Shown here piece by piece: positions 12,442 through 22,332 of a DNA stretch of 64,000 nt. The notes under the pieces were generated by a model. That model was not told the origin of the DNA, searched no databases, and was given only the letters and a program-made list of their open reading frames with translations. Each line of letters opens with the position of its first letter. Within the stretch, counting starts at the first letter, position 1. The DNA is taken from the NCBI GenBank assembly GCA_001599755.1, contig BCHX01000007.1:1240001-1304000 (forward strand), given 5' to 3'. The translations under genes and the position numbers were made by a program. The DNA is from Gliomastix tumulicola (taxonomy: Eukaryota; Ascomycota; Sordariomycetes; Hypocreales; Bionectriaceae).

Positions 12442-12575
12442 GACTTTGCCCCATCACCAACTTTTTGCCATCCAGCTCAGTCCGGCACTGCCTTTCACTT
12501 TGAATATATTCTCCATCCTCCTCAGCAACATCTGCATCTTCCTCTTGCTACTTCCCCATCTTGTTTGACCCGTCG

Positions 12576-12593
12576 ATGGATCGTGCATTCTAA
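12576..12593 (+). promoter_or_regulatory. Upstream ORF of five codons in the regulator leader
   Basis: An ATG at 12576 opens a frame coding for MDRAF and closes with TAA at 12591-12593, 43 bases before the main ATG. If the TATA box at 12434 is used, this is the only ATG between the likely start site and the main start codon, so it could lower or regulate translation of the regulator. Confidence 0.5.
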
Positions 12594-12636
12594 CGACTCT
12601 CATCAAACAATTCTTTCCCTCTCTCTCCAAGGCACT

Positions 12637-15140
12637 ATGGCGCCTACCATTCCCGTGCCCACCCAGGGTGGAATGTTCCATACCTGTAAGACATGACCTT
12701 CTTTGGACACTGTCAAGAAAAGCCTGGGAAGACGTTTTTGCTGACATTGGGTCACTTTCCAGTCCAAGGCGTTACGCCCAGGAAGCCAGCGGCCGACTCG
12801 GCCGAGGGTGGCAAGTCAAACGGAAACTCAGGAAGCAAGCGTATCACAACACCACATGCCTGCGCCGAGTGCAAAAGGCGAAAGATCCGCTGCGACGGCC
12901 AGCAGCCTTGTGGACAGTGCCTTTCCAGTCGGGCCCCGAAGCGATGTTTCTACGACAAGCATCGCCAGAGGGTTATTCCTTCAAGAAAGTGAGTTTTCTG
13001 ATGTTCTTGAAAGTTCCAAGGGGAGAGTGCTAACGTGCATGCCAAGGACCCTTGAGGCACTCTCACAGCAAGTCGAGGAATGCCGTTCAATCCTGAAACG
13101 GCTGTATCCCAACACAGAAATCTCGTCTCTCGTCTCTCTGTCCCGCCAGGATCTCCTCAATCTTCTAGACCGACAACTGCCCGACACGCCCATGGCACTC
13201 CCATCGCCTCCTGCAAATGCATCTCCCATGACGCACGAGCTGGAGTCGTGCCCTGGTTCCGACACGGGACTGGCCAACCTTGAGCAGATTCCTACGCGGG
13301 ACTGTGAATGGGACGAAGAACGCCGTGGCCGTGATGCTATGCCCTCCGAGGCTGACGATGTCAACGCTCTCGGCCTCAACATGGACCGCCAGGCTTCCTA
13401 CCTTGGGGCATCTTCCATCAAGGCTGCTCTCATGGTCATGCTCAAGGTCCAACCGGCTCTCCGAAATTCCCTCACCCCGCCTCTCAACAGCGTCGAAATG
13501 GCCAGCAACCTCCCCATCATCAAGCAGCGGTCCATCATTCCCAAGGACACTTCCCGCGTTCCCTGGTCATGGAAGGGCCAGACGCTGATCGACGCCTACT
13601 TCAAGCGAGTTCATGTATTCATTCCTATGCTTGACGAGGCCACATTCCGCTCCGACTACCTGGAGGGCCAACGCCATGACGCCCCCTGGCTTGCCCTGCT
13701 TAACATGGTCTTTGCCATGGGTAGCATCGTGGCCATGAAATCGGACGACTTTAACCACATCAACTACTACAACCGGGCGATGGAGCACATTACCATCGAC
13801 GCCTTTGGCAGCAGTCACATCGAGACGGTCCAGGCCCTGGCCATCATTGGAGGATACTACCTTCACTACATCAACCGCCCCAACATGGCAAATGCCGTGG
13901 TTGGTGCGGTCATCCGGATGGCCAGTGCCCTAGGGCTACACCGAGAGTCTCTTGTCCAGGGGTCGAGCGATGTTGTGGCGGCCGAGACGCGGAGACGCAC
14001 ATGGTGGTCGATCTTCTGTCTAGACACTTGGGCCACGACTACCATGGGACGCCCCTCCTTTGGGAGATGGGGACCTGCGATCAACATTCGGCCGCCCGAG
14101 TTCGGTGTTAACCAGGTAAGCTACTTTATATTAATTAACCCCCTCTTCTAGGCCTAACAGGCTTCCTCTTTCGTCCACGATGGCTAACGAATTGTGTCTA
14201 GGCTCGTGACTCGGCGCAGCATGCAGGCATCCTGCCCCTCATCGAGAACATCAAGTTCTGCAAAATCGCCACTCAGATCCAGGACATGCTTGCCATGACT
14301 CCCCTCATTCGCCCAGAGGACCGCTGCAGCCTCGATGGCCAGCTGGTCAACTGGTACACCAACCTCCCCTGGCTCCTCCGCACTACAGATCCCTGCGCCG
14401 AGCCCTTGTATATTGCCCGTTGCATTATGAAGTGGCGATACCAGAACCTTCGAATGCTCCTGCATCGACCTGTCCTTCTGACCATGGCTAGCAACGGCAT
14501 GGGCTCCTCAGTGGCCGAGCAAGACATTGCCGCTGTGGAGACCTGCCGAGAGATGGCCAAGGCAACCATTGAGGACATTGCGGGCGAGTGGACGCGCAAC
14601 CAGATGTCTGGGTGGAACGCCGTGTGGTTCCTCTACCAGGCTGCCATGATCCCTCTTGTTAGCATCTTTTGGGAGTGGAACAGCCCCCAAGTGGGCGAGT
14701 GGCAGAAGCAGATCGAGACCATCCTCGAGCTTCTGGACGCCATGGAAGACTGGTCTCTGGCAGCCCGCCGCAGTCGTGAGGTTGTGTGGCGAATGTACGA
14801 GGCCAGCCGGCAGCTCGCTGTCATGCGCGGGGATGCGGCGGCCGCCACTACTGGCGTTACTACGCCCTCGATCCCTACAGACCCTGCTCTGCTCATTGGA
14901 ACCGACAGCGAGTTCCACCTCTCGCCCATCGGTCTCGAGACAGACGAGATGATTGGCATGCTCGGCCAACAGGGCATCTGGGACCTGGACGGCATGTACT
15001 GGGGCCAGGCCCAGGGGCCCCTGCCTCACGACACGACTGCCGCAGCGATGTGCGACATCGACGAGAACATGATGGCTATGGACTACGCCTCTTTGGGGCA
15101 TCAGGGTCCTATGATGGACAGTTCCTTATGGGTCCAATGA
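12637..15140 (+). CDS. Zn2Cys6 transcription factor with fungal-specific regulatory domain (possibly CLR-2/ClrB/ManR-like)
   Basis: Four exons: 12637-12685, 12763-12988, 13047-14115, 14202-15140; 760 aa, with consistent phases and GCTAAC branch points. Residues 50-78 form a perfect zinc cluster, C-x2-C-x6-C-x5-C-x2-C-x8-C, with the basic KRRKIR segment, so the protein binds DNA as a nuclear regulator. A heptad-like LEALSQQVEEC linker follows. Residues of about 280-480 form the fungal-specific transcription factor domain, with YFKRVHVFIPMLDEATF, ALGLHRES and RRRTWWSIFCLDTW. The short MFHTF opening, the AECKRRKIRCDGQQPCGQC cluster and TMGRPS-x-GRWG resemble what I recall of the cellulase/mannanase regulators CLR-2, ClrB and ManR, but I could not check this. 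The Zn2Cys6 class is certain; the subfamily is tentative. Control may involve the long upstream region and the uORF. Confidence 0.85.
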
Positions 15141-17939
15141 AGCAAAACCGGCATTTGATGAGCGATGATTTGTTTTCTGCTTGTTTCTTCTCTTCTACTC
15201 TGTTTGACTATGGGTTGCACCGGAGGGTGTGATGAGCGTTATCCAAGGTTCCTGTATATATTAGGGGCAAATTATCCCATTCTCACGGACATATTCCATT
15301 TGCGGATCATGTAATTGGTTCGGAAAAAGGTGGCAATTTTACGAAAAAGGGAGGGGCGAGACCCCTTTACCCCGGCGTTCACGGGAGGTAACGACGAAGA
15401 GGCTGGGCCTCGAGTGTGGTATCACATTGGTGGCCACTGCTATGAATATCAAAAATGCAATATACCCCCATATCCTGTTACCGTGCAGTTCATTGAAGGC
15501 CGAGTGTAAGGAAGTGAACGGTGATGGCCACTTAGTACGAATGATAGCCCGATATATGACTTCACTAGCAATATGTGCGTTTGCCACTGGTCATGGGTAT
15601 TTACGCAGTGGCTTAGAGCCTGAGCAGTGCGGGAGCTCCGGCTTAGGAATCGTGGGTCAGCGAGCGAAACGAGATGAATAGATAGACATGACCGAACACG
15701 AGGGCCCTTTCCTAGGACTTTGGGCCTGGGGCCGCACGACACGTAGGCGGACTCCGTACACGATAGGGGGCTTGAGCGTGAGGATGGGCGGTCAATAAGC
15801 GCTTCTCTTCTCCAGAGATCCTCGCCGGCTGTTGTCTAGAATCCGGGGCCGCCGACCAGGGGGGAGAGGCTATCGGGGTTGTCTTCCGTCGGGGGAGGAC
15901 TCCTCTGCCTATTTAGTCGTCCCATTGAGGGCTGGTTGAAAATATCCGGAGAAGAAGGGGGTGTCCTGGATGTGAGTGGTCATCCCGGAGAAACGATGTG
16001 CTGTTTCGTGGTAGCCGACGAGGGAAAACACACCCTCTAGATGATTTGAAACGTCTGATAATGGCGAGTTGGGTGTGTTCGGCAAACAGGAACGCCGCTT
16101 GTAGCCTAAGGAGGGTGAGGGCATCGTAGCCGGGATGACGATGAGCCGAAGGAGGTGTGACGATGATACGGGCATAACGGACACCACGAAGGAAAAAAAG
16201 GGGCCGAGGCCGGTGCTGTCGTGCATGATTTTCCCTTCCCCCCCCCTTCTTGGCCCTGGATGGGATGAGAGTGAGAGTGCAAGCTGTCTTGCGGGTGTGT
16301 GTGTGACGTTCCTGGAGGGCTGGCTGTGCGCTTGCCGAGACCATTATACTCGATTGGGTAACAGGCACAGGACCCAAGGGGTAATAGGTCGACGTCGCTA
16401 TGCATATCTGTGTGAGTAAGTGGAAGGGGGGGAGGGGAGGGAGTAGACGATGGAGGTTGGGGGATAAATTGGAGATGTGAAAAAGGTACACCAATCTGGG
16501 GTGGCGGGCCTGGTTCCCGCAGACTTGGGAACTGGGAGGGAGGTGTGAGGATAGGAAGACGGGCTTCGAGAGGGCAAAGGGAGGGGTGTTCTGGCTATAA
16601 CGTTTCTGATGGTTGCCGTCCCCTTCTCCCCCAGTTGCTGAGAGCCACCACTTGGGTCGTGACCGGTTAAAGGCACGCCTGCAAGCGTTGGAAACCCGGC
16701 GGACTCCCTCCTCCCTCCCCCCCCCCTCCCTCGACCTAGACGACATCGTGGCGTTTCTGGGGATCGCTGGTGTGGTGTGGAGGGTGTGAAGGGAAACCGA
16801 TATGTAGTTATGTATTGCCGAAGGGGGCAGAAGAGGTTCGATGGATGACTAAAGGAGACCCGGTGACACATTTGCTGGGTGGATGGGAGGTGCTCGAGTG
16901 CGACGCTGGTGTTGCAGTGTCGGCTTGGGAGTCCGTTGGATTGAAACAGGCTGGAAGGGACATCCGATGGCTCTTGACGGCTGTTTTCTCTTCTTCCTTG
17001 TCCTGGTGCTGTGTGGGTTGTGGTTGTGGCAGGCCGGACAGGGAGGGATGATGCTGGGAAGCCGAGACGTTTGGTGTCTGAGTCGTGGGCGAATGACCTC
17101 GCAAGCGGGTATGAATCAGGAAAAGCGCACCGCAACCTCAATCTGCCCCCTCTGCACAGGCTACACTCGGTGGTTTCTTAATCGTCATGACACACCTATA
17201 ATTCAATTCCAATCATACCAGCCACTACAGTCAACGGTGAACGGTGCAGACCTCGGCTTACTGATGTTTGTTGAAGGAAGGTAGGGAAGATGCGGCTGCG
17301 TGACAAATTGACGGCATGTCATGTGACGCGTGTTGCATCGCAGGAAGAGACGGGAGGAAGGTGACAGTCATTCGTATCGTGCAGGAGCGACTGCGACGCG
17401 ACCCCCCTGCCTTCCTGTGGCCGCGCGATGCTGCAGTGAATCGATATTGGGCGGGTCCTTCGTTGGTGCGACGTCAGCCGCACAGAGGCTGCTGGACCTC
17501 ATGTGCAGATGAAGCTGGCCGTGAGAGCGAACGCCACGCACAGGTGTCGTCTCCCTCGCACCTGAGCGTTGAGATGCCAAGTGCAAAGCTGCTGGTGGTG
17601 TTACTACTAGTAGTAGTCAGTGCCTGTGTGGCTTCTGGTCGGCTCTTGCCTGCCAAAGGGGCTCAGGATGCTCCTTCCCTCGCAAGTTTCCGGCCCGCGC
17701 CTGCCAAAATACGCACTCCCAAGCTGAAGGCAAGAACGGCGGAGGAAAGCTCGAGCGTCCAGCCAGCGGCTTTGTGTCTTCTCCGACCAAATGAAACCCC
17801 CTCCTCAAAAGCTCGTCTCTCCAACGATGCCCTCAAGCAATCCACAGCCAACTCCCGAGCCCTGACAAGCCGTTTCCCCTCTGTCTTCCGCCTCCGATAC
17901 TTAGGGACACGAGCCTTTTGCAAACCTTGATTCTTCGCA
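15141..17939. other. Intergenic, 2.8 kb
   Basis: It holds the 3' UTR of the regulator and the promoter of the next gene. Short C- and G-runs occur near 16243 and 16720. Frames of up to 277 codons on the minus strand near 15913-16746 are low in complexity (Pro, Ser, His, Arg) and overlap rival frames, so they are not called. One plus-strand frame with a signal-peptide-like start at 17574 is listed separately. Confidence 0.55.
17574..17930 (+). CDS. Doubtful small ORF with a signal-peptide-like start
   Basis: An ATG at 17574 opens a 118-codon frame that begins MPSAK, then a run of Leu and Val ending in VSACVASG, the shape of a secretory signal peptide with a plausible A-x-G cleavage site. The rest is basic and Ser/Pro-rich, with two further cysteines and no domain I recognise. 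It stops only nine bases before the HEI10 start codon, so it would have to be a very tightly packed gene or lie in the HEI10 leader. It may well be chance. Confidence 0.2.
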   Translation: MPSAKLLVVLLLVVVSACVASGRLLPAKGAQDAPSLASFRPAPAKIRTPKLKARTAEESSSVQPAALCLLRPNETPSSKARLSNDALKQSTANSRALTSRFPSVFRLRYLGTRAFCKP

Positions 17940-19074
17940 ATGGACGACAATGTCCTGAAGTGCAATAACCTCAACTGCAGGAAGCCCCTTCAGAACCGTG
18001 CAGCCGTTACGATTTGTAGGTAAGTCAGGACCAGATCCGCAGATGCATCCTACCAGACGAGCCAGTTTCCCCTCATCAAGTCGAACAAAAGGCACATCTT
18101 CTGTATTGAATGTGTTCAGGACCTCAATCTCAGCGGCCAGCGAAATGAACAACCCCGGGGTTCCTGCCCAGCCTGCCATGCAGAATTCACGCACCAGGAC
18201 GATGTGTCCGTCAAGGATCTCAGCCCTAGTGAGCGGTTGAAGTCGGAGCTTCTTGTCGGTCTGACGCCAAGTTCCGTCATAGAGTGCGCGCTCCGTGCGA
18301 TGCAGTTCTGGGGAGAGCAGTGGACGCAAGAGGCCCTCCTTCAAGAATATCAATGCAGGAGGCTCAAGGATAAGTATTCCACGCTACAAGTGAAGTTAGA
18401 CACTACGTTGTCTCATGCCAACGCGACGTGTCAGGCCTTGGAGGACAAAATCGAAGGCTCGTCTTCCCTCCCATGCTGCCGAGTGAGCCACTACTGACTA
18501 GTCATGGCCGCTGAATAGAACACAAAGTCGAGACGAACAAATACCGCCAGAAGTTTGCCGATTTGGCCCAGGCGTACCGAGTGAAGGAGCAGGACCTACG
18601 CCAAGCCGAGGAACGCAATGCCCAGATGAGACATGCGAGCATCCGCGGGAAACTTCAGGAGGCAGCTGATAAGAATATCGATCATGATATGCCTGATATT
18701 GGCACTCGTCGCATCTCGGAGGATGATGGAAGGGATTCCCACATCCGAGGCCCGGATTTCCTCCCCCCTGTGCCTCCCTTCGGAACGAGGCATCGCGGGG
18801 ATGTACAGCAGCCAAATCGAGCGCTGAATGGTACAGCTCTGCGAAGAACGCCACGACAGAGAGAGGGTCCTTTCGGTTGGCCAAGGCGAGAGCCTCTGGG
18901 GCGCTGTGAGTGGTGATCTCCGAGAGATCTAGAGTGGGACTGACAGGCAGCAATTACGCAGCCGACTTCCCCTCGCAGCCGACCAATGGTAGGCGATCCA
19001 TGCTGGCACCTGCAAGCCCGGCAGAAAGGGCCTCGAGCTCACGCGTCCCTGGACGAAAGATGCAGAGCAAATGA
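17940..19074 (+). CDS. HEI10: HEI10/CCNB1IP1-like meiotic RING E3 ligase
   Basis: Proposed exons: 17940-18019, 18092-18456, 18519-18905, 18947-19074; about 319 aa. HEI10 marks crossover sites on meiotic chromosomes and acts as a SUMO/ubiquitin ligase. The N-terminal RING shows CNNLNCRKPL, then HIFCIEC and CPACH. It is followed by the family signature LSPSERLKSELLVGL and a LQEYQCRRLKDKY coiled coil that runs on into YRQKFADLAQAY. Two points are uncertain. Keeping the coiled-coil frame across the second intron needs a GC donor (18457) rather than GT. The last intron is only 41-45 nt, and the alternative is a stop at 18914-18916. A C-terminal SRVPGRKMQSK frame supports the spliced end. The family assignment is secure; the 3' structure is not. 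Confidence 0.8.
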
Positions 19075-19732
19075 TCAGTCCGATCGACACACAGTCCTAA
19101 GATTCCTACAGGTCATCCTAACTTTCCGGGCCGGATGGAGAATCTCGCTCCTCACTTCCGGGATTGATGTCGATGCCAGTGCCACCTGTTGAGCTGGGAT
19201 TGGACGTTCCAACACGGCAGCTTCAAAGTGAACAGCTGTAGTGAACAACAAGGCGTGTGCGTTGCGCTGGGCATCAGCGCTTCACCTTGGCGCCCAAGTA
19301 TTCTCAGTCTGAAAGAATTAGGTAGTCTTTTCGAAATACTCGTGCTGTGGGAGGTTTCTACGCTTGCAATTTTTGACAGCTGTTTATAATAAGGAGAGAA
19401 ATTCGGACCAAGTTAATAAAGCAAAGGCAATAGATACTAGTAGTGTATTGAGTCTGCATTTTGCGCACTTCGTATTTTCACCCTGGGCTTTGTTGCAACT
19501 TGCTGAAAGCACAAGCACCCACCTTCTGAGGCAAACAACGACTTTCCTCTGTAGCTGTTGTCGTCACCAGCGGGTTTGATTTTCAGACGAAACACTCATT
19601 TTGGGCCTCACCTCTCATCTCACATTACCTTGATTCTAAACCAAACACCGACCTGGAGACGCAACGCATATACAAAGCACCACCTCACGCAGGCTTCCTC
19701 AGCCATCGCACATCCACGAGTCGACGACAACG
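19075..19732. other. Intergenic between HEI10 and the Asn-repeat protein
   Basis: About 660 bases, AT-richer near 19370-19440, with a CT/CA-rich leader-like part from 19600 on. No gene, RNA or repeat is recognised. Confidence 0.5.
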
Positions 19733-20530
19733 ATGTCGGATAGCTCCTACAGATCGAGGCGCCCCAAGAGGGCCAAGACCAAGGAACTGCTCGCCGTCGC
19801 GGGCCTCACCGCCGCCGAGTACTCGACCTCGTACGCCGTGCAGGAGTATCTCGGCAAGACGATTCAGAATGCATCATCGCAGTGTCCAAGGACTCGCGAT
19901 ACCACCACCAACAACAACAGCAACAACAACAGCAACAACAACAGCAACAACAACGACGACGCGCATGCCGGCAGGTGCAGCAGCAAGCTGCCGAAGGCCG
20001 AGCAGAAAGCTCCCAGGAGGAGTTCGGTCGCCGGGCACGAGGAGATGCAGAGGCAGCGGCGGAGAGCGCACCGGCAGGAGCACGTGTATCAGAAGACATC
20101 CTCCGGCGGCAGAGACCGGGCAAGCATGAGCGCGATGATGGGGAGACGGCTGCCGGAGAGCCAGTATGCGAGCACGGGCCGTCTGGCGGCTGGGACGCAG
20201 CACTCGAGCCTGCGTCAGCTGTCACTTGTCGAAGATGACGACAAAGAAGAAGGAGAAGAAGAAGAAGACAAAGGACCGCCGACGCCGAGGGTCATCTTCC
20301 GGGATGCGGGGGAGGAGAAGGAGCAGTATGCGCTGTTCATGCGGATGCAGAGGGACAACGGGCAGCAGGCGGCGAGGAGGATTGACCGGGCGAAGCTGGG
20401 GAGGAGGCATGAGGCGTTGGGCTCGCATCCGCCGTTTGTGATGGAGGTGGAAGATTGGAGTGCGGGTTCGGGATCGGGAACGATGGTGCCGCCGGGGAGA
20501 TCAACAGGGACGGAGGAGGAGGGACGGTGA
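19733..20530 (+). CDS. Hypothetical disordered protein with an Asn/Ser repeat
   Basis: A single frame of 265 aa with a good start context (ACG-ATG). I do not recognise the family. The N-terminus is basic (RSRRPKRAK) followed by a short alanine/leucine-rich segment, LLAVAGLTAAEYSTSY. A run of AAC and AGC codons then gives an Asn/Ser tract at about residues 61-74. The rest is Arg/Gln-rich with an acidic EEGEEEEDK stretch near residue 173. This suggests an intrinsically disordered, possibly nuclear protein. The repeat also leaves the other two plus-strand frames open (poly-Gln and Thr/Ala). I chose this frame because its third codon positions are mostly C or G on both sides of the repeat and it runs the full length. 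Confidence 0.55.
   Translation: MSDSSYRSRRPKRAKTKELLAVAGLTAAEYSTSYAVQEYLGKTIQNASSQCPRTRDTTTNNNSNNNSNNNSNNNDDAHAGRCSSKLPKAEQKAPRRSSVAGHEEMQRQRRRAHRQEHVYQKTSSGGRDRASMSAMMGRRLPESQYASTGRLAAGTQHSSLRQLSLVEDDDKEEGEEEEDKGPPTPRVIFRDAGEEKEQYALFMRMQRDNGQQAARRIDRAKLGRRHEALGSHPPFVMEVEDWSAGSGSGTMVPPGRSTGTEEEGR
19914..19953 (+). repeat. (AAC)n/(AGC) trinucleotide repeat inside the hypothetical gene
   Basis: Thirteen or so trinucleotides of AAC with periodic AGC. Read as Asn/Ser in the chosen frame; the same DNA encodes Gln or Thr/Ala in the other plus frames. Confidence 0.9.
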
Positions 20531-22332
20531 GCCTGGTTGATCTCGGAGGGTGGTCGTGAGCGGCGGCGCCGTGTTTGATGGCAGGCGTCGGATTGGGCTC
20601 CTGTCTGCGCCAGATTCATCCGCCAATGGGATGACGACGGACTACGACTGCAGGACGCTGTGATCGGCTGTGACAGATGCTAAGTGAAGGCGGTCCATCA
20701 CTCCACGTCGTATCAGGTCATGTCACCAAAGTCCAACGTCGTCGTTCATGGCATGATGTCGGACCGGATGCGGGGAGATCACGGCGAAGCTGCCCATACG
20801 GGAAGAGTCCGACAAGACATGCGGACGGCACGCACAAATAGACAGACAAGATCATCGGCTTGTTAGATGCAATAAAGCCAGCATAAGAGGCGACGTTCCA
20901 TCGACATTACTGGAATACCGCACACATCAATGAAGCAAGTGGTATGATGCAATGAAGATCAAGGCTAGTAAGGGCAAGTCACGTCCCGCTGAAACAACGA
21001 TGAGGGTCGCGCTTCGGCATGATCCTCCGCCGTCAAAGGGAGGTGTTGACAGAAGAGACAGGGGTGTTGGTTGGTCGGGATTAGGGGGCCTGCAGATAGA
21101 GGATTGCGATGATCTCAACCGGAGGCAGAGCGCAGAATATTGGTTCCGGAGGCTCTAGGCTGGGAAGTACTATATTGAGGTCTTTTCCGTATCGTGCTGC
21201 AGGTCTGTCACACGATCTTTCTCCCCATGCCTGGCATACCCTTCGGACGATGATGATCCCGAGAGTGAAAATATCAAAGATATTCAATGCATGACGGATG
21301 GACGACGCATGGGCCATTTCTCGTGAAGCGTCCCGACACGAGAACAGCCGAGACGTGGATTGCCGGAACAGGCTTAGCGCCGAGTGGCCATTACGAGGTC
21401 GCACGCAAGCAGGGCCTCGTCAGGCTCTCACTGTGACAGAATAAGCAGGTCAGACGCTATTACAGGCCAGCGCCGCAGCGACAGAATGCTTATTTGTCCA
21501 CAGGCCCGCGCTAGCGAAAGAAATGCAGTGATTGCGCACGCTGTGGGACCCCTGACTATCAGTGGAATGGTGTGTAAAAATGGGCTTTGGAATGGGGGCG
21601 CAAGACGCAATTGGCTGGGAGAACAGGGAGCGAGGGGTACGTACCATCCGCCAGGCGTTGTCTCGAAACCTTCCAGCCGGTGGCACGTCCAATCACAAGC
21701 GGCGTAGCGAAACAGGAGAGTCTCCACCACCCTCAATATCGACACCACGCAGGTCACGGCAGACGTAACCGCATCCAATTCCAGCCCAGACGTCTTCTGT
21801 TGTCTGTCCATTCTCAGTCCTCTCCCCCCCCTCCTCTCGTTTCTGCTTATCGCATTCAATATGTATCATATTTGAGACTTCATCGAATACCACGCTCGCT
21901 TCAGCGCCATCTCTCGGCCATATTTATTACGGAGGACAGCTGACTGTCACTCAGCACTCGTTTTTTTTTTAGTATCCTCCCTAATATTGGCCACTCGCCC
22001 GATCATTCGCTCGTCGCGACCGCCGACGCCACGACGCCCCTAACGCGGCTGTGCCAAGCGACATAAAAAGCATCACCACAAGTTAGACTTTTGGCAGTAT
22101 GTGCCCTGGACATCAACAGCGATGGAATTGCAGGCTGGTTAGAGGTTTTGATTTCTCGACACTAACAATCGGCGTTTTCTAGAAGGCACATACACAGCAG
22201 GCGAGTCCGTTACGCCTTTTCTCGACAGTTTGCCTCGCCGACGCCGCGACTTTCCCCCCCGAGCAATCAACGCACCCCTAGCAAACGACCGGTCTGCTGC
22301 GCGCCCTCGCTACGGTGCGTGCGCATGCATCA
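20531..22332. other. Intergenic and leader of the apyrase gene
   Basis: About 1.8 kb without a convincing frame. Near its right end the pattern GTATGT (22097) ... CTAAC ... TAG (22182) looks like an 86-nt intron in the 5' UTR of the apyrase gene. A run of ten T lies at about 21961-21970. Confidence 0.5.

Larger units (their letters stand above)
5792..12636. other. 6.8 kb gene-free region upstream of the Zn2Cys6 regulator
   Basis: No frame here looks like a conserved protein. The frames that exist overlap each other on both strands, are low in complexity, and lack chains of splice-joined exons. The stretch is dotted with simple repeats: (TCC)n near 6154-6178, GGGA tracts near 7016-7032, poly-G near 7177-7188, (GGT)n near 7367-7388, (GAG)n near 7562-7588, a GTGAT/GA compound array at 8169-8225, and GCAT tandem runs near 7105 and 9832. 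It ends in the TATA box and leader of the regulator. It may be an extended promoter or hold an unrecognised non-coding RNA; sequence alone does not decide. Confidence 0.6.

Noticed and set aside
11068..12568. Overlapping frames of 150-190 codons ahead of the Zn2Cys6 gene
   Set aside because: Several overlap on both strands in GC-rich, CT-rich DNA; none has motif, codon bias or start context, and the last overlaps the TATA box and leader.
15913..16746. 277-codon minus-strand frame between the regulator and HEI10
   Set aside because: Ser/Pro/His/Arg low complexity, several rival frames over the same bases, no splice-linked extension and no recognisable domain.
19882..20238. Poly-Gln frame over the AAC/AGC repeat
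   Set aside because: It would need CAA codons where this genome prefers CAG, and stops soon after; the Asn/Ser frame has better third-position bias and runs to a full-length end.
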